A stretch of DNA of 64,000 bases from an uncultured Mycobacterium sp. (GCA_900078375.1 FLQS01000003.1:22041-86040), one strand, 5' to 3'; positions 9,949 through 18,454 are shown, numbered from the stretch's first letter. Numbers and translations: made by a program. The notes: generated from the sequence alone by a model not told the origin.

Positions 9949-10281
9949 TCACTCGGTGTGAGCGGCACCGATCCAGTGCAACAGGTCGTGCACGGTGTGG
10001 TCTTCGAGGCGGTAGCTGGCCTGCCGGCCCACCCGCGTCGAGGTGACCCAGCCCTGCTGGCGCAGCACCCGTAACGCCTGGGAGACGGCGTTCTCCGATC
10101 GGCCGATCGCCGCGGCAAGGTCGCCGACGCAGATGCCGGGTGCCCGGTGCAGCCCGAGCAGGATCTCGAGGCGGTGCGGGTCGGACAACAGATCGAAGCG
10201 CTGGGTCCAGCTGTGGATGTCGACATCGGCCAGCGCGGACGAGGCGAGCTCGACCTTGACCTCGTCTCCTGGCCCATCCAT
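9949..10281 (-). CDS. ArsR/SmtB-family transcriptional regulator, probable Co/Ni sensor
   Basis: The 110-residue winged-helix protein has the recognition helix ENAVSQALRVLRQQGWVTSTRVGRQ. The C-terminal helix LEDHTVHDLLHWIGAAH offers an Asp and several His residues in the alpha5 position used by NmtR/SmtB-type sensors, and more candidates lie in the N-terminal DVDIHSW. There is no Cys-based alpha3 site (ELCVCD type). It is upstream of cbiM on the same strand, with a dyad between them, so it is best read as a regulator of cobalt/nickel uptake. The metal is inferred. Confidence 0.85.
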   Translation of the reverse strand: MDGPGDEVKVELASSALADVDIHSWTQRFDLLSDPHRLEILLGLHRAPGICVGDLAAAIGRSENAVSQALRVLRQQGWVTSTRVGRQASYRLEDHTVHDLLHWIGAAHTE

Positions 10282-10360
10282 GCCTAGGAATCTAGCTCAG
10301 GACGCACATTGAGCCCGGGACGCTGGAACGATCCGGCCCGGATAGACGACTATTGGAAAC

Positions 10361-11068
10361 GTGGACTGCGATGTCGCCCAAGAGGCGTTGTCAGCCCGGA
10401 TCGATGGCGAACGCGAACCCGTTCCCACCGCCCGGGTCGACGAGCATCTCGCCACCTGTCCGGACTGCCGCACCTGGTACGCGCAAGCCGTCGAGCAGAC
10501 GCAACAGCTGCGTCGGCTGGCCGGCAGGTCCCAGGTCGCGGCCGTCGCCACCGCGAACGACCGGCCTGCGGTGTCACGCACGCCCCGGCGGCTGCGGTGG
10601 ACGTTGGCGCTCGTCGGGCTGCTGCAGGTGGGGTTGGCCATCGCCCAGGCCGCCGGCGCCAACGTCGGTACGTCGGCGGCCGCGCACCACGCGATGATGG
10701 GCGGGCACCTGCTCAACGAGTCGACGGCATGGTCGGCGGCGTTGGGCGCGATCATGGTTGCCTCGGCCGCACGCCCGGCCGCGGCGGCCGGACTGGCCGG
10801 GGTGCTGTCGGTGTTCACCGCGATCCTCACCGCATATGTGGTCAGCGACGCGGTGGCGGGCGCGGTGAGCCTCGACCGGATCCTGTCGCATCTGCCTGTG
10901 CTGGCCGGGACCGTCCTGGCGCTGCTGGTCTGGCGCAACGCTCGCACGTCCGGGCCAGAACCGCGATCCGATGCCGCGCCCGTCACCGCGGATGTGGTGT
11001 TGCCCGACAACGCCTCTCGTGGACGTCGACGCGGGCACCTCTACCCCACCGACGGCTCGGCGGCCTGA
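10361..11068 (+). CDS. Membrane zinc-binding anti-sigma factor-like protein (zf-HC2/ZAS)
   Basis: The 235-residue protein starts VDCDVAQEALSARIDGE. It carries the HX3CX2C zinc motif of ZAS anti-sigma factors (DEHLATCPDC, about residues 28-37), then a basic linker and about four hydrophobic helices. It resembles Rv0093c of M. tuberculosis, which lies beside ctpA. With sigC and a CtpA/B ATPase in the same window, SigC is the natural candidate partner, but this is inference. The preceding GGAAAC is a weak ribosome binding site. Confidence 0.8.
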   Translation: MDCDVAQEALSARIDGEREPVPTARVDEHLATCPDCRTWYAQAVEQTQQLRRLAGRSQVAAVATANDRPAVSRTPRRLRWTLALVGLLQVGLAIAQAAGANVGTSAAAHHAMMGGHLLNESTAWSAALGAIMVASAARPAAAAGLAGVLSVFTAILTAYVVSDAVAGAVSLDRILSHLPVLAGTVLALLVWRNARTSGPEPRSDAAPVTADVVLPDNASRGRRRGHLYPTDGSAA

Positions 11069-11120
11069 GTCATCGAGATTGAACTCACGCAGACGGTTAC
11101 TCGAACAATTCCTGCGTGGC

Positions 11121-11341
11121 GTCAATCTCGGCGCGAGCGCGGTGCCCAGTAACCACAACCGCCACACCAGACCCGTCTAGGGGTCACCATATGAGTTTTG
11201 AAAACCTGATATCACCGGTGATATCAGGTTTCCGAAACACCCAATGCACAGAGACCGAAACACTCCCGCCCTGCCCTCGAAATCGACGCCAGCGCGAGAA
11301 AGTACGAGAAGCCTCCTCGCTGGTGTCAATCTCGGCGCGAG
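11121..11341 (+). repeat. Pair of 18-base direct repeats flanking the palindrome
   Basis: GTCAATCTCGGCGCGAGC occurs at 11121-11138 and again at 11324-11341, 203 bases apart. The second copy abuts the stop of the DUF5134-like gene. The 30-bp palindrome lies between them. A related motif (TCGACGCCAGCGCGAG) occurs near 11283. The intergenic stretch 11069-11344 contains no convincing gene. Confidence 0.6.
11202..11231. repeat. Perfect 30-bp palindrome between convergent genes
   Basis: The arm AAACCTGATATCACC (11202-11216) is followed immediately by its exact reverse complement (11217-11231), with no loop. It lies between the anti-sigma-like gene (ends 11068) and the DUF5134-like gene (ends 11345). 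It is AT-rich compared with its surroundings and has no T-tract. It could be a bidirectional terminator or a binding site for a dimeric protein. Confidence 0.75.
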
Positions 11342-11344
11342 CAG

Positions 11345-12019
11345 CTACAGCATCACGCCGAACATGATCGCCATGCCGGCGGCCATCATCGACTGACACA
11401 GGCAACCCAACGGCGCTCCGACGCCGTCCGACCCACGGTCCATGCGCACGGCGAGGTATCGGTAGAGCCAATACACCGTGGCTACCGCAAAACCGACGGT
11501 GCACACCCAGTTCAGTGTGGCGATGTAGGCCGGGTATCCGCCGCCGGAGCCGTCCGTCATCGGCGCGTCCGTGCCGGGCATGTCCATACCCGGCATGTTC
11601 ATGCCCGCGTGTCCGGCATGGCCCGATGTCGCCGGCGGCGACGACGCGATGTCGGCGGCGTACGACGCCTGGCCGGGAAGCAGGCGCCCGTTCATCACCG
11701 CGTACATCCAGGCCATCGCCAGCATCATCAGGGCGTGGTACCCGCCGGCGATCCGGTGACCGGCGCCGAGTGGGCTCGCCGTCACTGCGACGAACCAGCC
11801 GGTCGCGAACAGGAAGAACACCATCGGCGCGACGGTGGGCAGGGCGGCACCCCACGGCCAGGCCATCACCGCCATCGCCACCGCCATCACGACGTGCAGT
11901 AGTTGGCTGACGACCGTCGCCGGTCGCCGGTTGCCGACGGCGAGCGCATACAGGCACTCCGCAGCAGCAAGGACGAACAGGATGGTGACGAACCATCGCA
12001 GGGCGAGATCTCCGATCAC
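11345..12019 (-). CDS. DUF5134-like membrane protein with His/Met-rich loop
   Basis: The 224-residue protein has about six hydrophobic helices. Between them a loop of about 40 residues carries [16 protein letters not shown], a His/Met pattern typical of extracytoplasmic copper ligands. GTG at 12019 is preceded by AAAGGAGG at normal spacing. Neighbours are a CopD-CtaG gene (divergent) and an anti-sigma-like gene (convergent). A role in copper binding or transfer at the membrane is likely from composition and context, but no function has been established for the family. Confidence 0.75.
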   Translation of the reverse strand: MIGDLALRWFVTILFVLAAAECLYALAVGNRRPATVVSQLLHVVMAVAMAVMAWPWGAALPTVAPMVFFLFATGWFVAVTASPLGAGHRIAGGYHALMMLAMAWMYAVMNGRLLPGQASYAADIASSPPATSGHAGHAGMNMPGMDMPGTDAPMTDGSGGGYPAYIATLNWVCTVGFAVATVYWLYRYLAVRMDRGSDGVGAPLGCLCQSMMAAGMAIMFGVML

Positions 12020-12097
12020 CGGTCCGTTCCTCCTTTCATCCGCGCCTGAGCATTGGTCGATCCATCGCACCAGAAAGTTCCCACCGCGGCGACTCGA

Positions 12098-12116
12098 CTA
12101 CGACGGACAGTCGTAG
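12098..12116. promoter_or_regulatory. Inverted repeat CTACGAC-N5-GTCGTAG upstream of the CopD-CtaG gene
   Basis: Perfect 7-base arms (12098-12104 and 12110-12116) surround GGACA, ten bases before ATG 12127 and in the gap between two divergent genes. The position over the ribosome-binding and promoter region suits a repressor. The form recalls BlaI/MecI-family operators (TAC-containing arms), but no such gene is in this window. Confidence 0.55.
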
Positions 12117-12126
12117 ACTTTCGACG

Positions 12127-14037
12127 ATGGAGTCGACCCAGGCAGGCGCCCGGCCGGCGGGTCAGTGGATCCTCGGCGGCTACCTCACCATGGTCGTCGC
12201 CCTGATTGCCCACGCCGCTGTCTCCGGTGAGCGCCGCTTCACCGCTACCGGCGACTCCTTCCCGGGCACGGTCACCAGCGTCGCCGAGGTGGTCGGCTAC
12301 TTCACCGCCACCCTGGCCGCTGCGATCTGCCTGGGAGCGCTGGTCTTCATCGTCACCACTGCCCGGCCCGACGAACACGGCGTGCTCGACGCCGCCTCGT
12401 TCCGGGTACATCTAATGGCCGAACGCCTGGCGCCGCTCTGGCTGGTGACTGCGCTGGCGATGGTGCTGATCCAGTCCGCCAACGCCGCCGGGGTCCCGGT
12501 CTCCCGGCTGATCAGCGGCGGGGGCATCGGAAGTGCGCTCGGCGCTTCGGAAATGGCCCGCGGGTGGATCGTCGTCGCGGTCGTGGCGGCAGTGGTAACC
12601 GTCGCGTTGCAGCTGACGGTGCGCTGGGTGTGGCACGCCGTGCTGGTGATTCCCACCTTCATCGGGGTGATCGCGCTGCCCGTGAGTGGCAACGCCGGCC
12701 AAGGCCCCGACCACGACTATGCGACCAGTGCCGTCATCGTGCTCGCGCTCGCGCTGGCGGTGCTGGCCGGTATGAAGGTCAGCGCTGTCATCTCGCCGCC
12801 GAAAGCCGAACTGCGCCGGCGGGTTCTGGTGGTCGAGGTCGCCGCCGGTGCGGTGGCGCTGGCGTATGGCGCGCTGCTGTTCTTCCTGCTCGCGACCCCC
12901 GGTGGATTGACCGGTACGGATTACGGCCGGCTGGGAGCTCTGGCCGGGGTAGCCCTGCTCGTCAGCGTGCTCGCCGCACGGCACCCACGGGTCAGTGCGC
13001 TGGCGGCGATGCTGACGGTCGCGGCCATCTCGGCCATGGCCGTTCAGACCGCGCCCCGGCTGCTGTCCCACCAGTTCACCGCGTGGGATGTGTTCCTGGG
13101 CTATCAACTCCCCGATCCGCCGAATGCGCTTCGCCTGCTTACGGTCTGGCGCTTCGATGCCCTGCTCGGCGTGGCAGCCGCGGTGCTGGCAGGCGCCTAC
13201 GTGATCGGGGTGCTGCGGCTGCGCCGCCGCGGCGACGGCTGGCCGCCGGGACGACTGGTGGCGTGGCTGTTCGGATGTGCGGCCTTGTTGTTCGCCACAA
13301 GTTCGGGTGTGCGCGCCTACGGGTCGGCGATGTTCAGCGTGCACATGGGCGAGCACATGACGCTGAACATGTTCGTCCCGGTCTTCCTGGTCCTTGGCGC
13401 ACCGATCACGCTGGCGCTGCGGGCCCTTCCCGCCGCGGGCGCCGGTGACCCGCCCGGGCCGCGGGAATGGCTGCTGTGGCTGGTGCATTCGCCGGTGTCG
13501 CGATTCCTCTCTCATCCCGCAACGGCTTTCGTGCTGTTCGTCGGCTCCCTGTACGCGGTGTACTTCACTCCGGTGTTCGACACGTTGGTGCGCTACCACT
13601 GGGGTCACGAGTTCATGAGCCTGCACTTCCTGATCACCGGATACCTGTTCTTCTGGGGCATCATCGGCATCGACCCGGGTCCGAAGCGGCTGCCGTTCAT
13701 CGGACGGCTCGGGATGTTGTTCGCGGTCATGCCATTCCATGCCTTCTTCGGCATCGCGACGATGACCATGACGTCGATCCTCGGTGGCACGTTCTACCGC
13801 AGCCTCGACCTGCCGTGGCTGGCCAGCCTGAGCGACGACCAGCATCTGGGCGGGGCGCTCGCCTGGGGGTCCAGCGAGCTGCCGATCATCGTGGTCGTGG
13901 TGGCGCTGGTGGTTCAGTGGGCCCGCCAGGACCGGCGGACCGCGGTGCGCACCGATCGGCACGCCGACGCCCACTACGACGACGACCTCGATGCCTACAA
14001 CGCGATGTTGCGCGAGCTGGCCAAGAACCGGCGCTGA
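12127..14037 (+). CDS. CopD and CtaG (caa3 assembly) domain membrane protein
   Basis: This 636-residue polytopic protein has an N-terminal CopD-type copper resistance domain (about residues 1-330) and a C-terminal CtaG-type domain. The latter includes [35 protein letters not shown] and [12 protein letters not shown], with conserved His and Met residues. It matches Rv0102 of M. tuberculosis, which lies in the SigC/copper-associated nrp-ctpB region. Likely role: copper import or delivery for cytochrome oxidase assembly. Confidence 0.88.
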   Translation: MESTQAGARPAGQWILGGYLTMVVALIAHAAVSGERRFTATGDSFPGTVTSVAEVVGYFTATLAAAICLGALVFIVTTARPDEHGVLDAASFRVHLMAERLAPLWLVTALAMVLIQSANAAGVPVSRLISGGGIGSALGASEMARGWIVVAVVAAVVTVALQLTVRWVWHAVLVIPTFIGVIALPVSGNAGQGPDHDYATSAVIVLALALAVLAGMKVSAVISPPKAELRRRVLVVEVAAGAVALAYGALLFFLLATPGGLTGTDYGRLGALAGVALLVSVLAARHPRVSALAAMLTVAAISAMAVQTAPRLLSHQFTAWDVFLGYQLPDPPNALRLLTVWRFDALLGVAAAVLAGAYVIGVLRLRRRGDGWPPGRLVAWLFGCAALLFATSSGVRAYGSAMFSVHMGEHMTLNMFVPVFLVLGAPITLALRALPAAGAGDPPGPREWLLWLVHSPVSRFLSHPATAFVLFVGSLYAVYFTPVFDTLVRYHWGHEFMSLHFLITGYLFFWGIIGIDPGPKRLPFIGRLGMLFAVMPFHAFFGIATMTMTSILGGTFYRSLDLPWLASLSDDQHLGGALAWGSSELPIIVVVVALVVQWARQDRRTAVRTDRHADAHYDDDLDAYNAMLRELAKNRR

Positions 14038-14068
14038 TCAGTTCACTCGATCGGCTGGTCGTTGCCCG

Positions 14069-14530
14069 TCAGTCGGCGTTGGGGTGCAGCGTGAACGAGA
14101 CCTCGCCGTGCCCTTGCACGACGATGCGAACCAGCAACTCGGCCAAGGTCTTTCGCTCGTCGGGGTTGAGCACGGAGAACAACTCTTCGTACGCGGCCAC
14201 CGCGTCAGCGTTGACCGCCACGACGGCGCCACGGCCTTTCTCGGTGAGGTAGGTGCGTTGGATGCGGCCATGTTCGGGATCGGGCTTTCGTTCGATGAGG
14301 CCGTTTCGTTCCAGCGTGGCCAGCGCCAGCTGGGCACCCTGCGGGCTGATCAACAGCCGGCGCGCCAATTCCGCCCCGGACAATCCGGGCTCGTCGGCGA
14401 GCTGACGAAGCAGGCCGACCTGAGCGCTGGTCACACCGTGTTGGCTGATGGCCTCGTTGAGGGTGTGCCCCGAGTAATGAAAGGCCTGCTTGAGCAGCCA
14501 AAGGAGATTCTGGTGATCCGGAGGGCTCAT
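14069..14530 (-). CDS. MarR family transcriptional regulator
   Basis: The 153-residue winged-helix protein has a MarR core: GLSGAELARRLLISPQGAQLALATLERNGLIERK, followed by the wing RIQRTYLTEKG and a C-terminal dimerisation helix. ATG at 14530 overlaps the stop of the TetR gene upstream (ATGA), so the two regulators are translated together. The ligand is unknown. The divergent Rieske/dehydrogenase pair is the most likely target. Confidence 0.85.
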   Translation of the reverse strand: MSPPDHQNLLWLLKQAFHYSGHTLNEAISQHGVTSAQVGLLRQLADEPGLSGAELARRLLISPQGAQLALATLERNGLIERKPDPEHGRIQRTYLTEKGRGAVVAVNADAVAAYEELFSVLNPDERKTLAELLVRIVVQGHGEVSFTLHPNAD

Positions 14531-15150
14531 GAGGGCTCACTCAGGTAGGCGGCGATGGCGTTGGTCAACCCTTCGCGAGCCTCGTCGAGATCGGCATAGC
14601 TGCCAAGTTGCTTCTCGGACACCAGGCCTCGCATCGCACCCGGGATGAACGCCGCCACGTGGTGCACCCGCAGCGGATTGACGTCCAGGTCGGCGAATGC
14701 CTTCTGGCACGTTTCATTCCAGCTCTGCCCCCAGGATCTCAGCTCGGCAGCGGTGGCGGGATAGAGACGATCCAGATCATCGGGGTTGCGCGGCAACGCG
14801 GCGCGCAGGTTCTCGATCGCGCGGGAGTCTGGGGCGTCCAGCCCGTCGTAGAGGGTGTCGACGATGCCGGCGACTCGCGCGCGCAGCGGAGCACCGCTGT
14901 CGGTACTGGCGAAGAGGCTGGCCCGCCGCTCAGCGGTGTGATGCAGTACCGCCGCCCAGAACCCGTCGGCGTCGCCGAACTGGTATTGCACGGTTCCCCA
15001 TGTGACGCCGATCTGCTTGGCGATGCGATTGGCCGATACCGCGGCGGGATCCCCGGTGGCCAACGCCTCGACGGCAGCATTGAGCATCGCTTCCCGCGTG
15101 GCCATGCCGCGCCGGTTGGACGTTCTGCGTGCGCTGTCCGGCTCTGCCAT
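14527..15150 (-). CDS. TetR family transcriptional regulator
   Basis: The 207-residue protein has a TetR_N domain at about residues 18-65, with HTH VSANRIAKQIGVTWGTVQYQFGDADGFWAAVL, and an all-helical ligand domain. It is divergent from the Rieske oxygenase gene; the 101 bases between them hold a dyad overlapping a sigma-A-like promoter. It probably represses the oxygenase/dehydrogenase operon and itself. Confidence 0.88.
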   Translation of the reverse strand: MAEPDSARRTSNRRGMATREAMLNAAVEALATGDPAAVSANRIAKQIGVTWGTVQYQFGDADGFWAAVLHHTAERRASLFASTDSGAPLRARVAGIVDTLYDGLDAPDSRAIENLRAALPRNPDDLDRLYPATAAELRSWGQSWNETCQKAFADLDVNPLRVHHVAAFIPGAMRGLVSEKQLGSYADLDEAREGLTNAIAAYLSEPS

Positions 15151-15180
15151 CGAAGTAGCTTAAGCGAATTCGCTCTTTCA

Positions 15181-15209
15181 TTGACACTACTATGATCAAT
15201 TCATAGACT
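15181..15209 (+). promoter_or_regulatory. Sigma-A-like promoter with overlapping operator dyad
   Basis: TTGACA at 15181-15186 and TAGACT at 15204-15209, spaced 17 bases, form a good vegetative promoter for the Rieske gene (ATG 15252). The perfect inverted repeat CTATGA-TCAAT-TCATAG (15190-15206) fills the spacer and touches the -10, as expected for a repressor such as the divergent TetR. Confidence 0.6.
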
Positions 15210-15251
15210 CCCCTACGATCGCTGCGTCGGCAGGCATGGGAAGGATTGACG

Positions 15252-16277
15252 ATGGCTAAGCCACCCCTTTCGATGAAGCCGACCGGCTGGTTCCAGGTGG
15301 CGTGGTCGGATGAAATCGCCGTCGGCGATGTCCACAAGATGAAGTACTTCGGTCAGGAACTGATCGCCTGGCGTGCCGAGTCAGGCCACCTCACCGTGAT
15401 GAACGCCTACTGCGAACACTTGGGCGCCCATCTGGGCTACGGCGGGCACGTCGAAGGTGAAGTGCTGCAGTGCCCGTTTCACGGCTGGCAATGGGACTCG
15501 CAAGGCCACAACGTCTGCATCCCCTACGACAACCGACCCAACCGTGGCCGGCGGATCAAGACCTACCCGACGGTGGAACGCAACGAGTCGGTCTACCTCT
15601 GGTACGACGACGACGGCCGCGAGCCGTTCTTCGACGCCCCTGATGTCTTCGCATCGTTCGGCGATGACAGCGGCGTCGCCGACTACTACCCGCAGCAACG
15701 GCTCTTCGAGCAGGGCCACGAGATGCACCCCCAGTACGTGCTGGAGAACGGGGTGGACTTCGCCCACTTCAAGTACGTCCACGGCACCCCGATCAACCCG
15801 ATCTTCACCCGCCATGACTTCGACGAACCCGTGTCCTACGTCGACTTCACCATCACCTTCGAAGGCGACGATCAGCAGGTAATCGATGACGTCAAGAGTG
15901 GCGTCGAGGCGATCAACGGCGGCTTAGGCATCGCCGTCACCAAGAGCTGGGGGATGATCGACAACCGCACGATCTCGTGCATCACGCCGGTCGACGAGTC
16001 GACCTCCGATGTGCGGTTCATGGTGTACATCGGCCGCACACGGGGCAAGGACACCGAGCGCGCGGCTACCAAAGCGGCCGAATTCGGCGACGAAGTCATC
16101 CGCCAGTTCCGCCAGGACATCCACATCTGGTCGCATCAGCGCTACTCCGATCCGCCCGCGCTGACTGGCGCAGAATTCTCCGGCTTCACCGCGATCCGCA
16201 AGTGGGCGAAGCAGTTTTATCCCGATGGCATCGGTGGCAGTGCCGCCGAAGTGTATGCCGCACTAGAGAAGGGCTGA
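15252..16277 (+). CDS. Rieske non-haem iron oxygenase, KshA-like
   Basis: The 341-residue protein has a Rieske [2Fe-2S] domain with C54-x-H56 and C74-x2-H77, then a catalytic domain whose NGVDFAHFKYVH supplies H172 and H177 for the mononuclear iron. A third carboxylate is probably the Asp in QFRQDIHIW. The layout resembles the KshA branch that hydroxylates steroid-type or other hydrophobic substrates. No ferredoxin reductase partner is adjacent. ATG 15252 follows GGAAGG by six bases. It is eight bases from the DHDPR-like dehydrogenase, so the two form an operon. Confidence 0.87.
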   Translation: MAKPPLSMKPTGWFQVAWSDEIAVGDVHKMKYFGQELIAWRAESGHLTVMNAYCEHLGAHLGYGGHVEGEVLQCPFHGWQWDSQGHNVCIPYDNRPNRGRRIKTYPTVERNESVYLWYDDDGREPFFDAPDVFASFGDDSGVADYYPQQRLFEQGHEMHPQYVLENGVDFAHFKYVHGTPINPIFTRHDFDEPVSYVDFTITFEGDDQQVIDDVKSGVEAINGGLGIAVTKSWGMIDNRTISCITPVDESTSDVRFMVYIGRTRGKDTERAATKAAEFGDEVIRQFRQDIHIWSHQRYSDPPALTGAEFSGFTAIRKWAKQFYPDGIGGSAAEVYAALEKG

Positions 16278-16285
16278 CCCCCATA

Positions 16286-17392
16286 GTGGCCAACAACAGC
16301 GTGGGCAACAACAGCAAGCCGATCCGCGTCTTTCAAGTCGCCACCGGCAACGTCGGCTCGGAGATGATCAAGCGCATCGCGACCCAACCCGATCTGGAAT
16401 TGATTGGTGTGCACTGCTATTCGCCTGAGAAGGTGGGCAAGGACGCGGGTGTGCTTGCCGGCCTGGATCCCAACGGGGTGATCGCGACCGGCACCATCGA
16501 GGAGATCATCGCCGCCAAACCCGATGTCCTCACCTTCCACGGGGTGTTCCCTGACGAGGATCTCTATGTCGCGGTTCTCGAGGCCGGCATCAACATCGTC
16601 ACCACCGCCGATTGGATCACCGGCTGGCACCGCGACAGGAACCACCCGCACTCCTCGGGCAAGAAGGTCAGCCAGCTGCTGACCGAGGCGTGCCAGAAGG
16701 GCGGCTCGACGTTCTACGGCACCGGCATGAACCCGGGCCTGAACCAGATCCTGGGCGTGGTGTGTTCGGCCGACGTCGCCGATATCGAGAACATCACCAC
16801 CATCGAATCCGTCGATGTGTCCTGCCATCACAGTAAGGACACCTGGATCGAGGTGGGTTACGGTCTGCCCGTTGACGATCCAAGCATTCCGGGCAAGCTG
16901 GAAAAGTACACGCGCGTCTTCGCCGACAGCGTCTACATGATGGCCGACTGTTTCGACCTGAAACTCGACGAGGTCACCTTCAGCTACGAGCTCGGCGCGT
17001 GCACCGAGGACGTCGACCTGGGCTGGTATGTCCTACCCAAGGGATCGTTGGGCGGCAACTACATCAAATACCAGGGCATGGTAAATGGCGTGCCGCGGGT
17101 CGAGACGCACCTGGAGTGGCAGATGACGCCGCACACCAGCCCGAGCTGGCGCATCAAGGGCTGCTACATCACCCAGATCAAGGGTGACCCGTGCGTCTAC
17201 AACAAGCACATGATCTTCCCGAAACCCGGTGTGGACCTGTCGGATCCGTCGAACTTCGCCTCGATCGGTATGACGGTCACCGGGATGCCGGCCCTCAGTG
17301 CCATCAAGTCGGTGGTCGCTGCGCCTCCCGGACTGCTGACCAGCGCCGACCTCCCGCTGCGTGGATTCGCGGGCCGCTTCGCCGACGTGTGA
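16286..17392 (+). CDS. Dihydrodipicolinate-reductase-like NAD(P)-dependent oxidoreductase
   Basis: The 368-residue protein begins (after a short Asn/Ser-rich leader) with the Rossmann motif FQVATGNVGSEMIKRI. It then continues with PDLELIGVHCYSPEKVGKDAG, the signature of the DHDPR-like or 2,4-diaminopentanoate-dehydrogenase-like family that is abundant in mycobacteria. Many members lie in lipid or steroid catabolic clusters with unassigned substrates. GTG 16286 is the best start, since no ATG is nearby. Pairing with the Rieske oxygenase suggests successive steps on one substrate. Confidence 0.82.
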   Translation: MANNSVGNNSKPIRVFQVATGNVGSEMIKRIATQPDLELIGVHCYSPEKVGKDAGVLAGLDPNGVIATGTIEEIIAAKPDVLTFHGVFPDEDLYVAVLEAGINIVTTADWITGWHRDRNHPHSSGKKVSQLLTEACQKGGSTFYGTGMNPGLNQILGVVCSADVADIENITTIESVDVSCHHSKDTWIEVGYGLPVDDPSIPGKLEKYTRVFADSVYMMADCFDLKLDEVTFSYELGACTEDVDLGWYVLPKGSLGGNYIKYQGMVNGVPRVETHLEWQMTPHTSPSWRIKGCYITQIKGDPCVYNKHMIFPKPGVDLSDPSNFASIGMTVTGMPALSAIKSVVAAPPGLLTSADLPLRGFAGRFADV

Positions 17393-17566
17393 GACCGTCG
17401 ATCGATGGGACGTACTGGCCCGCCGCGGCGATGGTGGTGTGTCCAGTCCATGATTTAATTCATAACGTCCGCATATAATTCACCGACGGCATCGGGGGCC
17501 ATTCTGAACCGGCCACAACCAGGGAACGGGCGAACCCACGCGCGCCGAACCCCACATCGCGACCGA

Positions 17567-18403
17567 GTGATCCGCCTCTTGCAGACCGCCGGTCCCATGG
17601 CCAGGGCTGATCTAGCGGATCAGCTGGGTCTTGCTCGCTCGTCGATCACCGCCATCGTCACCGAGCTACTCGACGACGGAACACTGGTCGAGCTGGATGC
17701 GCGTATCGAGAATCCGGGCTACCGCGGTCGCCCGCGCACGCTGCTGTCGTACAAACCGCGGGCCGCCAGCGAGAAGCGAAAGCCCAATGCCGAGGAACGC
17801 CGACGGCACCTCTGCGACGCCGCCATCAATGTCCTGGCCGAAGAGGGTGCACGGGGCTTGACGCACCGCAAGGTCGAACAGCGAGCGGGGCTACCCGACG
17901 GCACGACTTCGTCGTACTTTCCGACCCGATCAGCGCTGTTGCGCGCCATATCCGAGCGCGTCGCCGAGCTCGATGCCGTCGAGTTCATCTCGGTTGCCAC
18001 CGATGCCGCCGACACCGATCCACCTGTCTCCACCCTGTCGCTGCTGGCCGAGATGGCGATGCGGTCAGCGAGTGGCTCGGCGCTCAACCGATCGCGTGCA
18101 CGATACGAACTGTCACTTCACGCGTCACGCGACCCCGAGGTGATGGGCGCATTCACCGACGCCATCGGCAAGTTCATCGCGCTGAGCGAGGAGGCCGTCA
18201 GGCTGGCCCAGCCCCACGCGACCCTCGACCGAAAGTTGATCGAGGAACAGGCCTACGCGGTCACGACCTTCCTCAACGGCGTCATGGTGCGCTTGGCACT
18301 CGGCGAACGCACGGTCGAGAGCGCGACGCACCTAGGGGAACTGCTTCATGCGCTCGTCGCGGGTATCGCATCCATCAGGGGCGCATCTCCCGACCCGAGC
18401 TAG
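17567..18403 (+). CDS. Fused winged-helix (ROK/MarR-type) and TetR transcriptional regulator
   Basis: The 278-residue product begins with a winged helix (LLQTAGPMARADLADQLGLARSSITAIVTELLDDG, about residues 3-40). After a basic linker comes a full TetR_N domain (about 79-127, with RKVEQRAGLPDGTTSSYFPTRSALL) and a TetR C-terminal domain. Two DNA-binding domains in one chain is unusual. GTG 17567 cuts into the first helix of the winged domain; the frame stays open upstream to at least 17471, and CTG 17504 or ATT 17501 after GGGGGCC could start a longer form. It lies directly before mceA, whose promoter has two copies of one dyad. Confidence 0.8.
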   Translation: MIRLLQTAGPMARADLADQLGLARSSITAIVTELLDDGTLVELDARIENPGYRGRPRTLLSYKPRAASEKRKPNAEERRRHLCDAAINVLAEEGARGLTHRKVEQRAGLPDGTTSSYFPTRSALLRAISERVAELDAVEFISVATDAADTDPPVSTLSLLAEMAMRSASGSALNRSRARYELSLHASRDPEVMGAFTDAIGKFIALSEEAVRLAQPHATLDRKLIEEQAYAVTTFLNGVMVRLALGERTVESATHLGELLHALVAGIASIRGASPDPS

Positions 18404-18411
18404 TACACGGA

Positions 18412-18454
18412 CTTCTACGGCGGTAGAAGATTTTGCTTCTACATATGTAGATAG
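18412..18454. promoter_or_regulatory. Two tandem operators CTTCTAC-N4-GTAGA upstream of mceA
   Basis: Copy 1 at 18412-18429 is CTTCTAC-ggcg-GTAGAAG, a perfect 7-4-7 dyad. Copy 2 starting at 18436 is CTTCTAC-atat-GTAGATA and contains the perfect palindrome TCTACATATGTAGA (18438-18451). The copies are exactly 24 bases apart and end about 20 bases before the mceA ATG, so a bound regulator would block the promoter. The motif was not seen elsewhere in the window. Confidence 0.75.

Noticed and set aside
12412-13974. Long minus-strand open frame inside the CopD-CtaG gene
   Set aside because: Shadow of a membrane protein: rich in His, Gln, Arg and Asp with no domain.
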